Source of the DNA: Campylobacter concisus ATCC 51562
GTDB lineage: Bacteria; Campylobacterota; Campylobacteria; Campylobacterales; Campylobacteraceae
Reading direction: 5' to 3'
Length of the DNA stretch: 64,000 nt
Assembly: GCF_000466745.1 (NCBI RefSeq)
Contig: NZ_ANNI01000001.1
Span: 124,001-188,000, forward strand
Shown here: positions 35,635 to 44,188 of the stretch, in pieces
Position numbering within the stretch: position 1 is the stretch's first letter
Layout: each line of letters begins with the position of its first letter
Position numbers and translations under genes: made by a program
Notes under the pieces: model-generated
Told to the model about the DNA's origin: nothing
Databases searched by the model: none
The model's input: the letters and a program-made list of their open reading frames with translations, nothing else

Positions 35635-36405
35635 GTGCTTAAAGATAAAGTTGTAGTTATAACTGGTGGAGCAGGCCTTATAGGAAAGGAGTTTGTAAAA
35701 GCGGTTGTTGAAAATAATGGTATGGCTATAATAGCTGATATAAATGAAGAGCTTGGTCTAAAAGCAAGGCTTAATCTATCGCGAGAATTAAACACTTCAA
35801 ATATAGATTTTATAAAAGTTGATATAACATCAAAAAACTCTTTAAATAGCTGCATAGATTACTTAGACAATAAGTATAAAAAAATAGATGCTTTGGTAAA
35901 TAATGCCTATCCTAGAAATAAAAATTATGGCAAGCATTTTTTTGATGTTGAATATGAGGATTTTGTGCAAAATTTAGGTTTAAACCTTGGCGGATATTTT
36001 ATAGCTTCACAACAGTTTGTACTTTACTTTAAAAAGCAGGGATATGGAAATATTATAAATATAGGATCAATTTATGGCGTTGTTGCACCTCGATTTGAGA
36101 TATATAAAGATACACATATGACTACGCCAGTTGAATATGCAGCCATTAAATCAGGGCTTATTCATCTTACAAAATATATGGCAAAATATTTTAAAGGGAT
36201 GAATATAAAGGTAAACGCACTAAGTCCCGGAGGTATATTTGATAATCAACCAGATTCTTTTTTGAAAAAATATAAAGATCAGTGCCTAAACAAGGGTATG
36301 TTAAATGATTGTGACCTAAAAGGCACCTTAGTATATTTACTGAGTGATATGAGTAGATATGTAAATGGTCAAAATATTGTAGTTGATGATGGGTTTAGCT
36401 TGTGA
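35635..36405 (+). CDS. ptmA: Short-chain dehydrogenase, PtmA-like
   Basis: A 256-residue SDR with VVVITGGAGLIGKEFVK (nucleotide loop), VNNAYPRN, INIGSIYGVVAP (Ser) and the YAAIKSG motif (Tyr, Lys). C. jejuni PtmA (Cj1332) is such an enzyme in the legionaminic acid cluster. I prefer GTG 35635 as start because the GAGGAG at 35621-35626 is 8 bases from it but only 2 from the ATG at 35629. It begins a new group after the gap at 35438-35634, and a TATAAAG / GATAAAAT-type promoter may lie there. It overlaps the next gene by 4 bases. Confidence 0.75.
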   Translation: MLKDKVVVITGGAGLIGKEFVKAVVENNGMAIIADINEELGLKARLNLSRELNTSNIDFIKVDITSKNSLNSCIDYLDNKYKKIDALVNNAYPRNKNYGKHFFDVEYEDFVQNLGLNLGGYFIASQQFVLYFKKQGYGNIINIGSIYGVVAPRFEIYKDTHMTTPVEYAAIKSGLIHLTKYMAKYFKGMNIKVNALSPGGIFDNQPDSFLKKYKDQCLNKGMLNDCDLKGTLVYLLSDMSRYVNGQNIVVDDGFSL

Positions 36406-38027
36406 TTATAGTTAGAGTATTATTATCTTTAATAAAACAGTATTTATTAAATATTTTTAATAAAAAAGTAAATATAAATTTGAATACAAATGAGAAAAAT
36501 TTTATTGATTTATTAAAAAAAGAATGTATATTTGAAAACACGAGTAAAAATAGAATTTTAATGGAGGGTGACTTAATAAAAGTAGGACCAAACTATTTTT
36601 TTAGATTATTGTCGTTGGCAAATTTATTTAATAAAACATATAATTTATCAATAGATATTGTATTTAATGGCTTTAAAAATAATTCTTTAAAAGAAATAAA
36701 CATGTGTAAAAAACTAGGATTGTCAAATTTTATTTTTACAAAAAATATATTTTCTATAAAATTATTATTCTTGTCTTATTTTAAATCAGTTTTTGTATAT
36801 TTTAAATATATGCATAGTAACATGGAATTAAAAAAACTAAGATATATTAATATAAAAATAGGAGACTTCATAATAGACTCTTACTTAAAATCTTATGGTA
36901 TAGATTATTCGTCTACATACAAAGATTCAAAAGTATTCAAATTAATTTTTGAATCTATCTATTTAATAAATTTTTATAATAAAATAATAGATCCTAATAT
37001 TTATAAGATTATAATAGTCACTCATACCCAATATGCCCAGTACGGTATCTTGGCTAGAGTAGCGTATACAAAAAGCATCCAAGTAATCGAAACAACAGAT
37101 GCGGTCTTACTACTATCTAATTCGCTTAATAATGATAAAATAAAATATCCTTCTTATCACTCTTCATTAAGGAGTATGATTAAAGCTAGAATACTTAATC
37201 TCAAAGATAAAGAAGAATTTATTAAAAATTCTAAAATAAATCTAGATGCTAGGCTTAGCGGAGAGTTTAAACAGCATGATCTGGTCGCAGCATATAGTAA
37301 TAAAAAAATATACAGTGATTTTGAGTTAAGGCATATATTAAAAATTAATAATAAAAATCCGTTTGTGTTTATCTTGGCTCATGTTTTTTCAGATGCTCCT
37401 TTATCTTTAGGAGAAAATATGCTTTTTAGCGATTACTATGATTGGCTTATTTTTACAATAAAGCAAGCTAGTTTAAACAAAGATATAAATTGGATCGTAA
37501 AGCCACACCCATCATCGTATGTATATAAAGAAGATGGAATAGTAAAGAAGATAATATCTGATTTAAAGCTAGACAATATATTTTTGTCACCAGAAGATTT
37601 TAATACGTCTTCCATGCAAAATTTAGCAAAGGCTATTGTTACTGCAAGAGGAACTGCAGGTATTGAATATAGCTGTTTTGGAATCCCAGTAATATTATCA
37701 GGGGATACCTTCTATAGCGGATTTGGTTTTACTATAGAGCCAAATAGCAAAATAGAATATGGGCAAATTCTAAATCAATTGTTAGATATTGATCGTTTAA
37801 GCCAAAAAAAAATTAGTGATGCCTTATTGGTATATGGTATTTTTGTAGACTTATGTAATTTAGAAAATGATCCAATAATAACAAGTGAAGTGTTAAATAA
37901 CGTTTGGGGAACAAATGGCCATAAAGTTGATATAGATAAAGCATATTCAGTAATAAATAATAATATTATGAAGTTTGGTGTATCCTCATGGTCGCATTTA
38001 AAACTGGCAAATAGTGTTAATATTTGA
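36402..38027 (+). CDS. KpsC/KpsS-like surface-carbohydrate glycosyltransferase
   Basis: A very AT-rich gene for a 541-residue protein starting with GTG. The C-terminal half carries the signature of capsule-type GT-B transferases (KpsC/KpsS, CDP-glycerol transferases): WIVKPHPSSYVY, then TARGTAGIEYSCFGIPVIL. The N-terminal half is Ile/Asn/Lys-rich and without known motif. KpsC/S add Kdo linkers; related proteins add other acidic sugars, so a CMP-legionaminic acid transferase is a possible role. It is coupled to ptmA by a 4-base overlap and to the kinase-like gene. Confidence 0.72.
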   Translation: MIIVRVLLSLIKQYLLNIFNKKVNINLNTNEKNFIDLLKKECIFENTSKNRILMEGDLIKVGPNYFFRLLSLANLFNKTYNLSIDIVFNGFKNNSLKEINMCKKLGLSNFIFTKNIFSIKLLFLSYFKSVFVYFKYMHSNMELKKLRYINIKIGDFIIDSYLKSYGIDYSSTYKDSKVFKLIFESIYLINFYNKIIDPNIYKIIIVTHTQYAQYGILARVAYTKSIQVIETTDAVLLLSNSLNNDKIKYPSYHSSLRSMIKARILNLKDKEEFIKNSKINLDARLSGEFKQHDLVAAYSNKKIYSDFELRHILKINNKNPFVFILAHVFSDAPLSLGENMLFSDYYDWLIFTIKQASLNKDINWIVKPHPSSYVYKEDGIVKKIISDLKLDNIFLSPEDFNTSSMQNLAKAIVTARGTAGIEYSCFGIPVILSGDTFYSGFGFTIEPNSKIEYGQILNQLLDIDRLSQKKISDALLVYGIFVDLCNLENDPIITSEVLNNVWGTNGHKVDIDKAYSVINNNIMKFGVSSWSHLKLANSVNI

Positions 38028-38029
38028 TT

Positions 38030-38956
38030 ATGTCACAAAAATTACATGTTTTAATAAAAAAAGTTTTATACTTTCTACAATACAAATTTTATTTAATAAT
38101 AAATAAAATTTTAAATATAAGTATTTCAAAAAGTATGTTTTTACTATTTGATAATAAAAATCAAGAAATTATATTTATAAGATATATCTTTGGGGCTTTA
38201 ACTATTGTGGGTAACCATAAATCTTATAAAATTGAAATTAATAGAAATTCATTAGCAAAAGAAATATTTAATAGAGAGTATATAAAAAACAACTATGCTG
38301 AAATCTATGATATTTTACTACCTTTAAAAATTAAAAGAAAATTTGGTTTTATATTTTTGGAATCTAATACAGTTCAAAATATATGTCAATTAGACTTTAA
38401 ATTGTCTTATGAATATGTGCGAAGAGTCTTTGAAAAAAATATGCTAAGAAGTGTAAATGTAAACTATTTTAATAATATATTAGAGTCAATTAAATTAATT
38501 TCAAGAACTGATGATGAATTTAATATTTTAAAAAAAATATTTACAAAAGTATTTGAAATGGAAAAATATTTGGCTCCCTCGCATGGAGATTTTCATATCA
38601 GAAATATATTGAAAAATGAGGATAGATATTATTTGATAGATTTGGATTGTTTTAAGCGTTTTCAGTTTATATGGATGGATGAAATATATTTTGTTATTGA
38701 ATTGATTGTTTTTGAAAAGAAAAATATTAATTGGCTTGAAGTCGTTAAACAAATTGTTATTGATGGCAGAATACTAATTAAATACAAGGAATATTTTAAC
38801 CATTTTAACTTCGAGAACCCATATGCGCAATTACTAATTTACTTATTGGATCGTATAGAACAGGAAAAAAAACATACTAATTATAATTTAGATAATATAT
38901 ATAAAATTATTGATTTAATTATCGGGAGAATAAATGATACAAAATATAACATATAA
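38030..38956 (+). CDS. APH-fold small-molecule kinase
   Basis: The 308-residue protein has the Brenner catalytic motif APSHGDFHIRNIL and the Mg-binding YYLIDLDCF near the middle, typical of aminoglycoside phosphotransferase, choline kinase and LPS-core kinase folds. It has an Ile/Lys-rich N-terminus. I start at ATG 38030; TTG 38024 is also possible. Within a glycan island it may phosphorylate a sugar, or make a precursor such as phosphoethanolamine or phosphocholine. The substrate cannot be told from sequence. It overlaps the cupin gene by 23 bases. Confidence 0.7.
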   Translation: MSQKLHVLIKKVLYFLQYKFYLIINKILNISISKSMFLLFDNKNQEIIFIRYIFGALTIVGNHKSYKIEINRNSLAKEIFNREYIKNNYAEIYDILLPLKIKRKFGFIFLESNTVQNICQLDFKLSYEYVRRVFEKNMLRSVNVNYFNNILESIKLISRTDDEFNILKKIFTKVFEMEKYLAPSHGDFHIRNILKNEDRYYLIDLDCFKRFQFIWMDEIYFVIELIVFEKKNINWLEVVKQIVIDGRILIKYKEYFNHFNFENPYAQLLIYLLDRIEQEKKHTNYNLDNIYKIIDLIIGRINDTKYNI

Positions 38957-39362
38957 TCAAAAATTATTATCAGTAATCATAAGAGCAAACTATGAAAAGG
39001 ATGGAATAGAATTTTTTACTCCGGATGATTTTTCTCAGCAGCTCGCATACATGAAAAGACCTAAAAATTATGTAATTCCTCCACATGTTCATAATGCAGT
39101 ATCTAGAGAAGTTCGGTATACTCAAGAGGTTTTATATATTAAAAGTGGTAAAGTAAGAGTTGATTTTTATGATGACAATAAAAATTATTTGCAAAGCACT
39201 ATACTCAACAAAGGAGACGTAGTACTTCTAGCTTTTGGTGGACATGGTTTTGAGATGATAGAAGAAAGTGAAATTATTGAAGTAAAGCAAGGTCCTTATG
39301 CAGGGGAAATGGATAAAATAAGGTTTGAACCAGTGCGAAAAGAAAGATTGGAGATTAAATGA
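38934..39362 (+). CDS. Cupin-domain protein
   Basis: The 142-residue product is a single small beta-barrel cupin. The metal-type motif is loose: IPPHVHNAVSREVRYTQEVLYIKSGKVRV gives two His and a Glu near residues 51-65, and FGGHGFEMI gives a later His. Such proteins can be sugar isomerases or ligand sensors. It ends inside the start of the aminotransferase (4-base overlap), so the two are expressed together. A 3,4-ketoisomerase of the FdtA type is one idea, but the length and motif order do not prove it. Confidence 0.65.
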   Translation: MIQNITYNQKLLSVIIRANYEKDGIEFFTPDDFSQQLAYMKRPKNYVIPPHVHNAVSREVRYTQEVLYIKSGKVRVDFYDDNKNYLQSTILNKGDVVLLAFGGHGFEMIEESEIIEVKQGPYAGEMDKIRFEPVRKERLEIK

Positions 39363-40483
39363 TGGACTTTATACCAGTAAATGAGCCATTACTAAATGGT
39401 AATGAAAAAAAATATCTAAATGAGTGTATAGATACTGGGTGGATAAGTAGCGAGGGTCCATTTATAAAAAAATTTGAAGAAAATATGTCTAGCTATATAG
39501 GTAGAAAATATGCTGTTGCTGTAACAAATGGAACCGCTGCTCTTGAGATGGCTATAGAAGCGCTTGACCTTGGTAAAAATGATGAAGTTATAATGCCTAG
39601 TTTTACGATAATATCTTGTGCTCAAGCAGTTGTGAAAGTTGGGGCAAAGCCAGTATTAGTAGATAGTGAGTATGATAGCTTTAATATGAAAGTGGAAGAT
39701 ATTGAGGCAAAAATTACACCAAATACAAAAGCCATAATGGTTGTTCATATATATGGGCTACCTGTGGATATTGATCCGATTTTAAATTTGGCAAAAAAAT
39801 ATAATCTTAGAATTATAGAAGATGCAGCCGAGATGCATGGACAGACATATAACAATAAAATGTGTGGGTCTTTTGGCGATATAAGCATATTTAGTTTTTA
39901 TCCAAATAAACATGTTACAACTGGTGAGGGTGGCATGGTATTAACAGATGATGAAAATTTGTACGAGAAATGCAAAAGCCTAAGAAATCTTTGTTTTTCG
40001 TCAGATGGAAAGAAAAGATTTATTCACGAAAGACTTGGGAGCAATCTTAGAATGACAAATATCCAGGCGGCGCTCGGAGTTGCACAATTGGAAAGGATAA
40101 AGGAACATATAATTAAAAAAAGATGGATAGGCAGTATGTATCAGGAGCTGCTAGGCGATATAGATACCATAAATTTACCTATAAAAAATAAGCCATTTGC
40201 AGAAAATATTTATTGGGTATTTGCCATTACACTTAAAGATGTTTGCAAAAAAATAGCAAAAGATATTATGCAAGAACTTGCTATTAAAGGAGTTGGAACC
40301 AGACCTTTTTTTTATCCCATGCATGAACAACCAGTTTTTAAAAATATGGGACTTTTTAAAAATGAAGACTATCCAAATGCTAAAAAACTTTATGAAAGAG
40401 GATTTTATATTCCAAGTGGCCTAGCAATTACGGAAGAACAGATAAAAGAAGTTTCGAAAATTATGCATGAGGTTTTAAAATGA
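39359..40483 (+). CDS. Sugar aminotransferase, perosamine-synthase-like
   Basis: A 374-residue DegT/DnrJ/EryC1 enzyme. The N-terminus (PVNEPLLNGNEKKYLNECIDTGWISSEGP) and the Lys in SFYPNKHVTTGEGGM follow the pattern of GDP-perosamine synthase. The gmd product in the same island (GDP-4-keto-6-deoxymannose) would be its substrate, so GDP-perosamine is a plausible product. Another 4-amino sugar is possible. It is coupled to the cupin upstream and the methyltransferase downstream (4-base overlaps). It is the second such aminotransferase, beside legC. Confidence 0.78.
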   Translation: MMDFIPVNEPLLNGNEKKYLNECIDTGWISSEGPFIKKFEENMSSYIGRKYAVAVTNGTAALEMAIEALDLGKNDEVIMPSFTIISCAQAVVKVGAKPVLVDSEYDSFNMKVEDIEAKITPNTKAIMVVHIYGLPVDIDPILNLAKKYNLRIIEDAAEMHGQTYNNKMCGSFGDISIFSFYPNKHVTTGEGGMVLTDDENLYEKCKSLRNLCFSSDGKKRFIHERLGSNLRMTNIQAALGVAQLERIKEHIIKKRWIGSMYQELLGDIDTINLPIKNKPFAENIYWVFAITLKDVCKKIAKDIMQELAIKGVGTRPFFYPMHEQPVFKNMGLFKNEDYPNAKKLYERGFYIPSGLAITEEQIKEVSKIMHEVLK

Positions 40484-41244
40484 AACAATTTGGAGATTTA
40501 TATTCAAAATACTATGATCTTCTTTATGAAGATAAAAATTATTCTGGTGAAGTTGAATATATAGATTTTCTAATAAAAAAGAATTGTCAAAATGCTAAAA
40601 CGTTGCTAGATATGGGCTGTGGCACCGGAAAACATGCTGAACTTTTATGTGAAAAGGGCTATAAAGTTCACGGTATAGACTTAAGCCAAGATATGCTTAA
40701 AATTGCAAATAAAAGAAAGATTGGAAAGGAAGACAGGCTTGATTTTAGTCATTCAAGTATTCAAAATTTAAATATTGATAAAAAATTTGATGTAATTACT
40801 TCCTTGTTTCATGTTATGAGTTATCAAAATACGAATAGTGAGCTATTAAAAGTATTTGAGATAGCTAAGAAGCATTTAAATACACATGGAATTTTTATTT
40901 TTGATTTTTGGTATGGACCAGCCGTGCTTACGGATTTGCCGGTAACTAGAATTAAGAGACTTGAAGATAAGAATATAAAAATAACAAGACTTGCAGAGCC
41001 TATTATTTATGCCCAAAGAAATATTGTAGACGTGAACTATGATATTTTTATAGAAGATAAGATATCGAAAAAAGTAGTAGAAAAAAAAGAATTGCACAAA
41101 ATGAGGTATTTTTTTGATACGGAGCTAGAATTTATTTGTGAAACGGTCGGTCTTAAGATTTTAAAGAAATATGAATGGATGAGCTATAGAAAACCTAGTT
41201 TTAAGAGTTGGAATGTGACATGGATAGTAAGAAAAGAATTTTGA
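40480..41244 (+). CDS. SAM-dependent methyltransferase (PtmH-like)
   Basis: A 254-residue class I methyltransferase: SAM loop LLDMGCGTGKHAELL, then VHGIDLSQDMLKIA and FDVITSLFHVMSY. It resembles the pattern of methyltransferases in the C. jejuni flagellar sugar cluster (PtmH), which N-methylate the acetamidino group of legionaminic acid. With ptmG in the same island that role is attractive. Methylation of perosamine or another sugar is an alternative. The gene overlaps the aminotransferase by 4 bases and the next gene by 25. Confidence 0.72.
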   Translation: MKQFGDLYSKYYDLLYEDKNYSGEVEYIDFLIKKNCQNAKTLLDMGCGTGKHAELLCEKGYKVHGIDLSQDMLKIANKRKIGKEDRLDFSHSSIQNLNIDKKFDVITSLFHVMSYQNTNSELLKVFEIAKKHLNTHGIFIFDFWYGPAVLTDLPVTRIKRLEDKNIKITRLAEPIIYAQRNIVDVNYDIFIEDKISKKVVEKKELHKMRYFFDTELEFICETVGLKILKKYEWMSYRKPSFKSWNVTWIVRKEF

Positions 41245-42431
41245 TTATTCATCCTGAAGGAAATATTTATAATAATCCAAATTTATATTCAATAATTAAG
41301 TTATTGAATGCTAACTATAGTTTAGAAATTTTTTTACCGAATTTAAAGGTGGCATATGATAGCCTTGAGTTTAAACATATAGTTAAGGTTTACAATAAGA
41401 TATTCAATAGAATATTTAATAGAATTTTATGGAATCGTTTTTTATTTAAATTTTTTTATAAATTTTTTGAAAAAAAATATTTCTCAAGAGATTTGTATGA
41501 TTTGATTATAGGTGTAGATCAACTTGGGCTACTATTGGCAAGCGAATTTGCAAAAAGAATAAAAGTTCCATTTGGACTTATATCGTATGAAATTTTTTTT
41601 TATGATGAATGTGGCTACAAAGAAAAAAAAATAGAAATAAATGCATCACAAGAATTAGATTTTGCAATAACTCAAGATGATATCAGGGCAAGATTTCTTT
41701 CTGAAGAAAATAAAATAAGTAGTAAAAAAATTTTCACAATACCAGTATCATCATCAGATTTTTTTTCTTATAAAAAAGAGTATTTAATTTATGATGAGCT
41801 TGATATTTCAAAAGATAAGAACATATTAATATTTATAGGATCGGTTGATAGATGGACTTGTATTGACAAGGTTTTAGCAAATGTTAATAATTTTCCAGAT
41901 TCTTGGGTATTTGTTTTACATGATAGATATGGTGATACACAAAAAAAAGTAAATAAGCTATACCCACATATTCTTAAATACAAGAATAAGAAAGTATATT
42001 TTTCAAATATAAAAATAAAAGATACTGGCGATATGCATAAAATATTACATTGTGCAGATTTGGGGTTAGCAACATATTGTCCTAATTTTGCCAATAAATA
42101 TACGGGAAAAAATATTGAATTTATTGGGCTAGCTTCTGGGAAAATAAGTACTTATTTGCAAAATGGATTACCAATTATAACTACAAAAAATAAAATTTTG
42201 GATGAGAGTATTAAAAAGAATAATTTAGGTTTTTCTATAAAAAGTATAGAAGAAATTCCAGTTATATTAGAACACTTTAAACCATCTCGGCATATTAATA
42301 AAGCTTGCATAGATTTTTTTTATAAAGAGTTAAGCTTCGATAATTATTCAAAAGATCTATTAAGATTGATAGAAAAATTATTAAATAAGACTGATGAGGT
42401 GAATAACATATTAAAAGAAACCAATGAATAA
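41220..42431 (+). CDS. Probable GT-B glycosyltransferase
   Basis: A 403-residue protein. I start at ATG 41220; an upstream TTG at 41208 is in frame. The N-terminus (KKRILIIHPEGNIYNNPN) and the C-terminal GLASGKISTYLQNGLPIIT stretch are typical of GT-B, GT4-related enzymes, though no full EX7E motif is evident. Several long T/A runs (for example nine T near 41593-41601) could slip and cause phase variation. It is part of the AT-rich transferase block. Donor and acceptor unknown. Confidence 0.68.
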   Translation: MDSKKRILIIHPEGNIYNNPNLYSIIKLLNANYSLEIFLPNLKVAYDSLEFKHIVKVYNKIFNRIFNRILWNRFLFKFFYKFFEKKYFSRDLYDLIIGVDQLGLLLASEFAKRIKVPFGLISYEIFFYDECGYKEKKIEINASQELDFAITQDDIRARFLSEENKISSKKIFTIPVSSSDFFSYKKEYLIYDELDISKDKNILIFIGSVDRWTCIDKVLANVNNFPDSWVFVLHDRYGDTQKKVNKLYPHILKYKNKKVYFSNIKIKDTGDMHKILHCADLGLATYCPNFANKYTGKNIEFIGLASGKISTYLQNGLPIITTKNKILDESIKKNNLGFSIKSIEEIPVILEHFKPSRHINKACIDFFYKELSFDNYSKDLLRLIEKLLNKTDEVNNILKETNE

Positions 42432-43176
42432 AGATATCTACTATAAAAATTATGAAGAAAGACCCACAAGACTTAGTGTAATTACCGCAACTTATAATGT
42501 AGAAAAATTCTTACCTAGATTAATAAAAAGTCTACAAGAGCAAGTCGATAAAGATTTTGAGTGGATCATTTCTGATGGAGTGTCTAGCGATAAGACTTTA
42601 GAAATTTTAAAAAATACTGGCGGGATAAATATAAAAGTAATCTCGGGCGAAGACTTTGGGATTTATGATGCTTTAAATAGAGGCATAAAAGCTTGTAATG
42701 GAGAATTCTATCTTGTTATCGGTGCTGATGATGAGCTTTATCCAAATGCTATTAAAGATTATAAGAAAGCCATGGGGGATGGTGTAGACATAATAACAGC
42801 TTGTATTGATACTAATAATGGCAAAATTGAGCCAAATGGTGGACCAAGATGGCTAAAGGCACAAGCTCACTACATCTCTGGACATGCTGTAGGCTCAATA
42901 TACCGCACAAGTCTTCATCAAAAACTTGGTTACTATTCAAGAAAATTTCCAATAGCGGCAGATCAGCTATTTGTATTGACTGCTGCAAATTATGGGGCAA
43001 AGATAAAAGTTGCAAAAAGTGTTGTAGGTAAATTTTCAAATTATGGAGTTAGTAGTATTGATATGTTAGGAGCTCTTTGTGAATTTTATAGAGTTCAGGT
43101 GGTGATGGGCGAAAATAAATTTGTGCAAACTACTCTATTTATTTTAAGACTTATTAAAAATTTTAGAAAATTATAA
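42424..43176 (+). CDS. Family 2 glycosyltransferase
   Basis: A 250-residue GT-A fold enzyme: LSVITATYNVEKFLPRLIKSL at the N-terminus, WIISDGVSSDKTLEIL, and the metal-binding GADDEL around residue 100. The middle part GHAVGSIYRTSLH resembles WcaA-type transferases. It overlaps the previous gene by 8 bases and adds one sugar of the glycan. Donor unknown; GDP-fucose, GDP-perosamine and UDP-sugars are all possible. Confidence 0.82.
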   Translation: MNKDIYYKNYEERPTRLSVITATYNVEKFLPRLIKSLQEQVDKDFEWIISDGVSSDKTLEILKNTGGINIKVISGEDFGIYDALNRGIKACNGEFYLVIGADDELYPNAIKDYKKAMGDGVDIITACIDTNNGKIEPNGGPRWLKAQAHYISGHAVGSIYRTSLHQKLGYYSRKFPIAADQLFVLTAANYGAKIKVAKSVVGKFSNYGVSSIDMLGALCEFYRVQVVMGENKFVQTTLFILRLIKNFRKL

Positions 43177-43186
43177 AGATATATAA

Positions 43187-44167
43187 ATGAAAGACTATGG
43201 TGTTTCTATAATAGTTCCCATATATAATGTGGAGAAATATATAGAAAAATGTGCAACTACGCTTTTAGAGCAAGACTATAACAATATAGAGTATATTTTT
43301 GTAAATGATTGCACTCCAGATAGTTCTATGAAAATTTTGAAGGACATTATTGAAAGATACCCAAATAGAAAAAGCCATGTAAAAATCATTAATAAAATAA
43401 AAAATGAAGGCTTACCGCAAGCTAGAAAAAGTGGGTTGAAAATATCAAGTGGCAAATACATTTTACATGTAGATAGTGACGACTGGGTCGATAAAGATAT
43501 GGTAAGTTCTTTGATGAGTGAAGCTAGAAAAAGTTATGCAGACATAGTTTGTTTTGACTATATTAAAGAATTTAATAAAAAAAGCGTTGTAAAAAGTTTT
43601 TTTTATACAAAAAATTACCCAAAGTCTAATTTGAACTTTGTAAAAGCTATTTTATCTCATGAAATTTCTGTTTCCATGTGTGATAAATTGGTTAAAAGAG
43701 AGCTTTATGAAAATGTTGAATTTCCATATTTTTCACACTGTGAAGATAGTTTTGTAAATTTACAGCTTGTTTATTGGGCAAAAAAAATTACTCACATTGC
43801 AAAACCATTTTATCACTATAGAACAAATCCTAATTCGCTTTCTAGTAGTTTTTCAAATAATAAAAAAGCCCTTGATGATTTTGCTGATTTTAGCAGAGCT
43901 GTAAAGAATTTTTTGATACAAAAAGATCTTTTTGATGAATATTTTAAATTTCACATTCCTACTATTTTAAAATTTACTTTGGATTATTCTGAAAGTGATT
44001 TTAAAAAACAAATAAATGCTATATGCCCAGAAGCAAATAATATAAAATATGTTTTTCAAATCAATAGAAATATAATCTATAAAATTTTATATAGCACTGT
44101 TTTTATAGGGTTCTCGCAAATTTTTGTTTTTGCAAAAAAAGTATTTATTAGGCTTAGAAATTTTTAG
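43187..44167 (+). CDS. Family 2 glycosyltransferase
   Basis: A 326-residue GT-A enzyme: VSIIVPIYNVEKYIEKCATTLL at the N-terminus, FVNDCTPDSS, and HVDSDDWVDKDM as the metal-binding DSD region. The second half (SVSMCDKLVKRELYENV, HCEDSFVNLQLVYWA) is common in capsule and LOS transferases. It has a hydrophobic C-terminal end. It follows the previous transferase by 10 bases. Confidence 0.85.
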   Translation: MKDYGVSIIVPIYNVEKYIEKCATTLLEQDYNNIEYIFVNDCTPDSSMKILKDIIERYPNRKSHVKIINKIKNEGLPQARKSGLKISSGKYILHVDSDDWVDKDMVSSLMSEARKSYADIVCFDYIKEFNKKSVVKSFFYTKNYPKSNLNFVKAILSHEISVSMCDKLVKRELYENVEFPYFSHCEDSFVNLQLVYWAKKITHIAKPFYHYRTNPNSLSSSFSNNKKALDDFADFSRAVKNFLIQKDLFDEYFKFHIPTILKFTLDYSESDFKKQINAICPEANNIKYVFQINRNIIYKILYSTVFIGFSQIFVFAKKVFIRLRNF

Positions 44168-44188
44168 ATTCATATGATTGGAGTTGCT

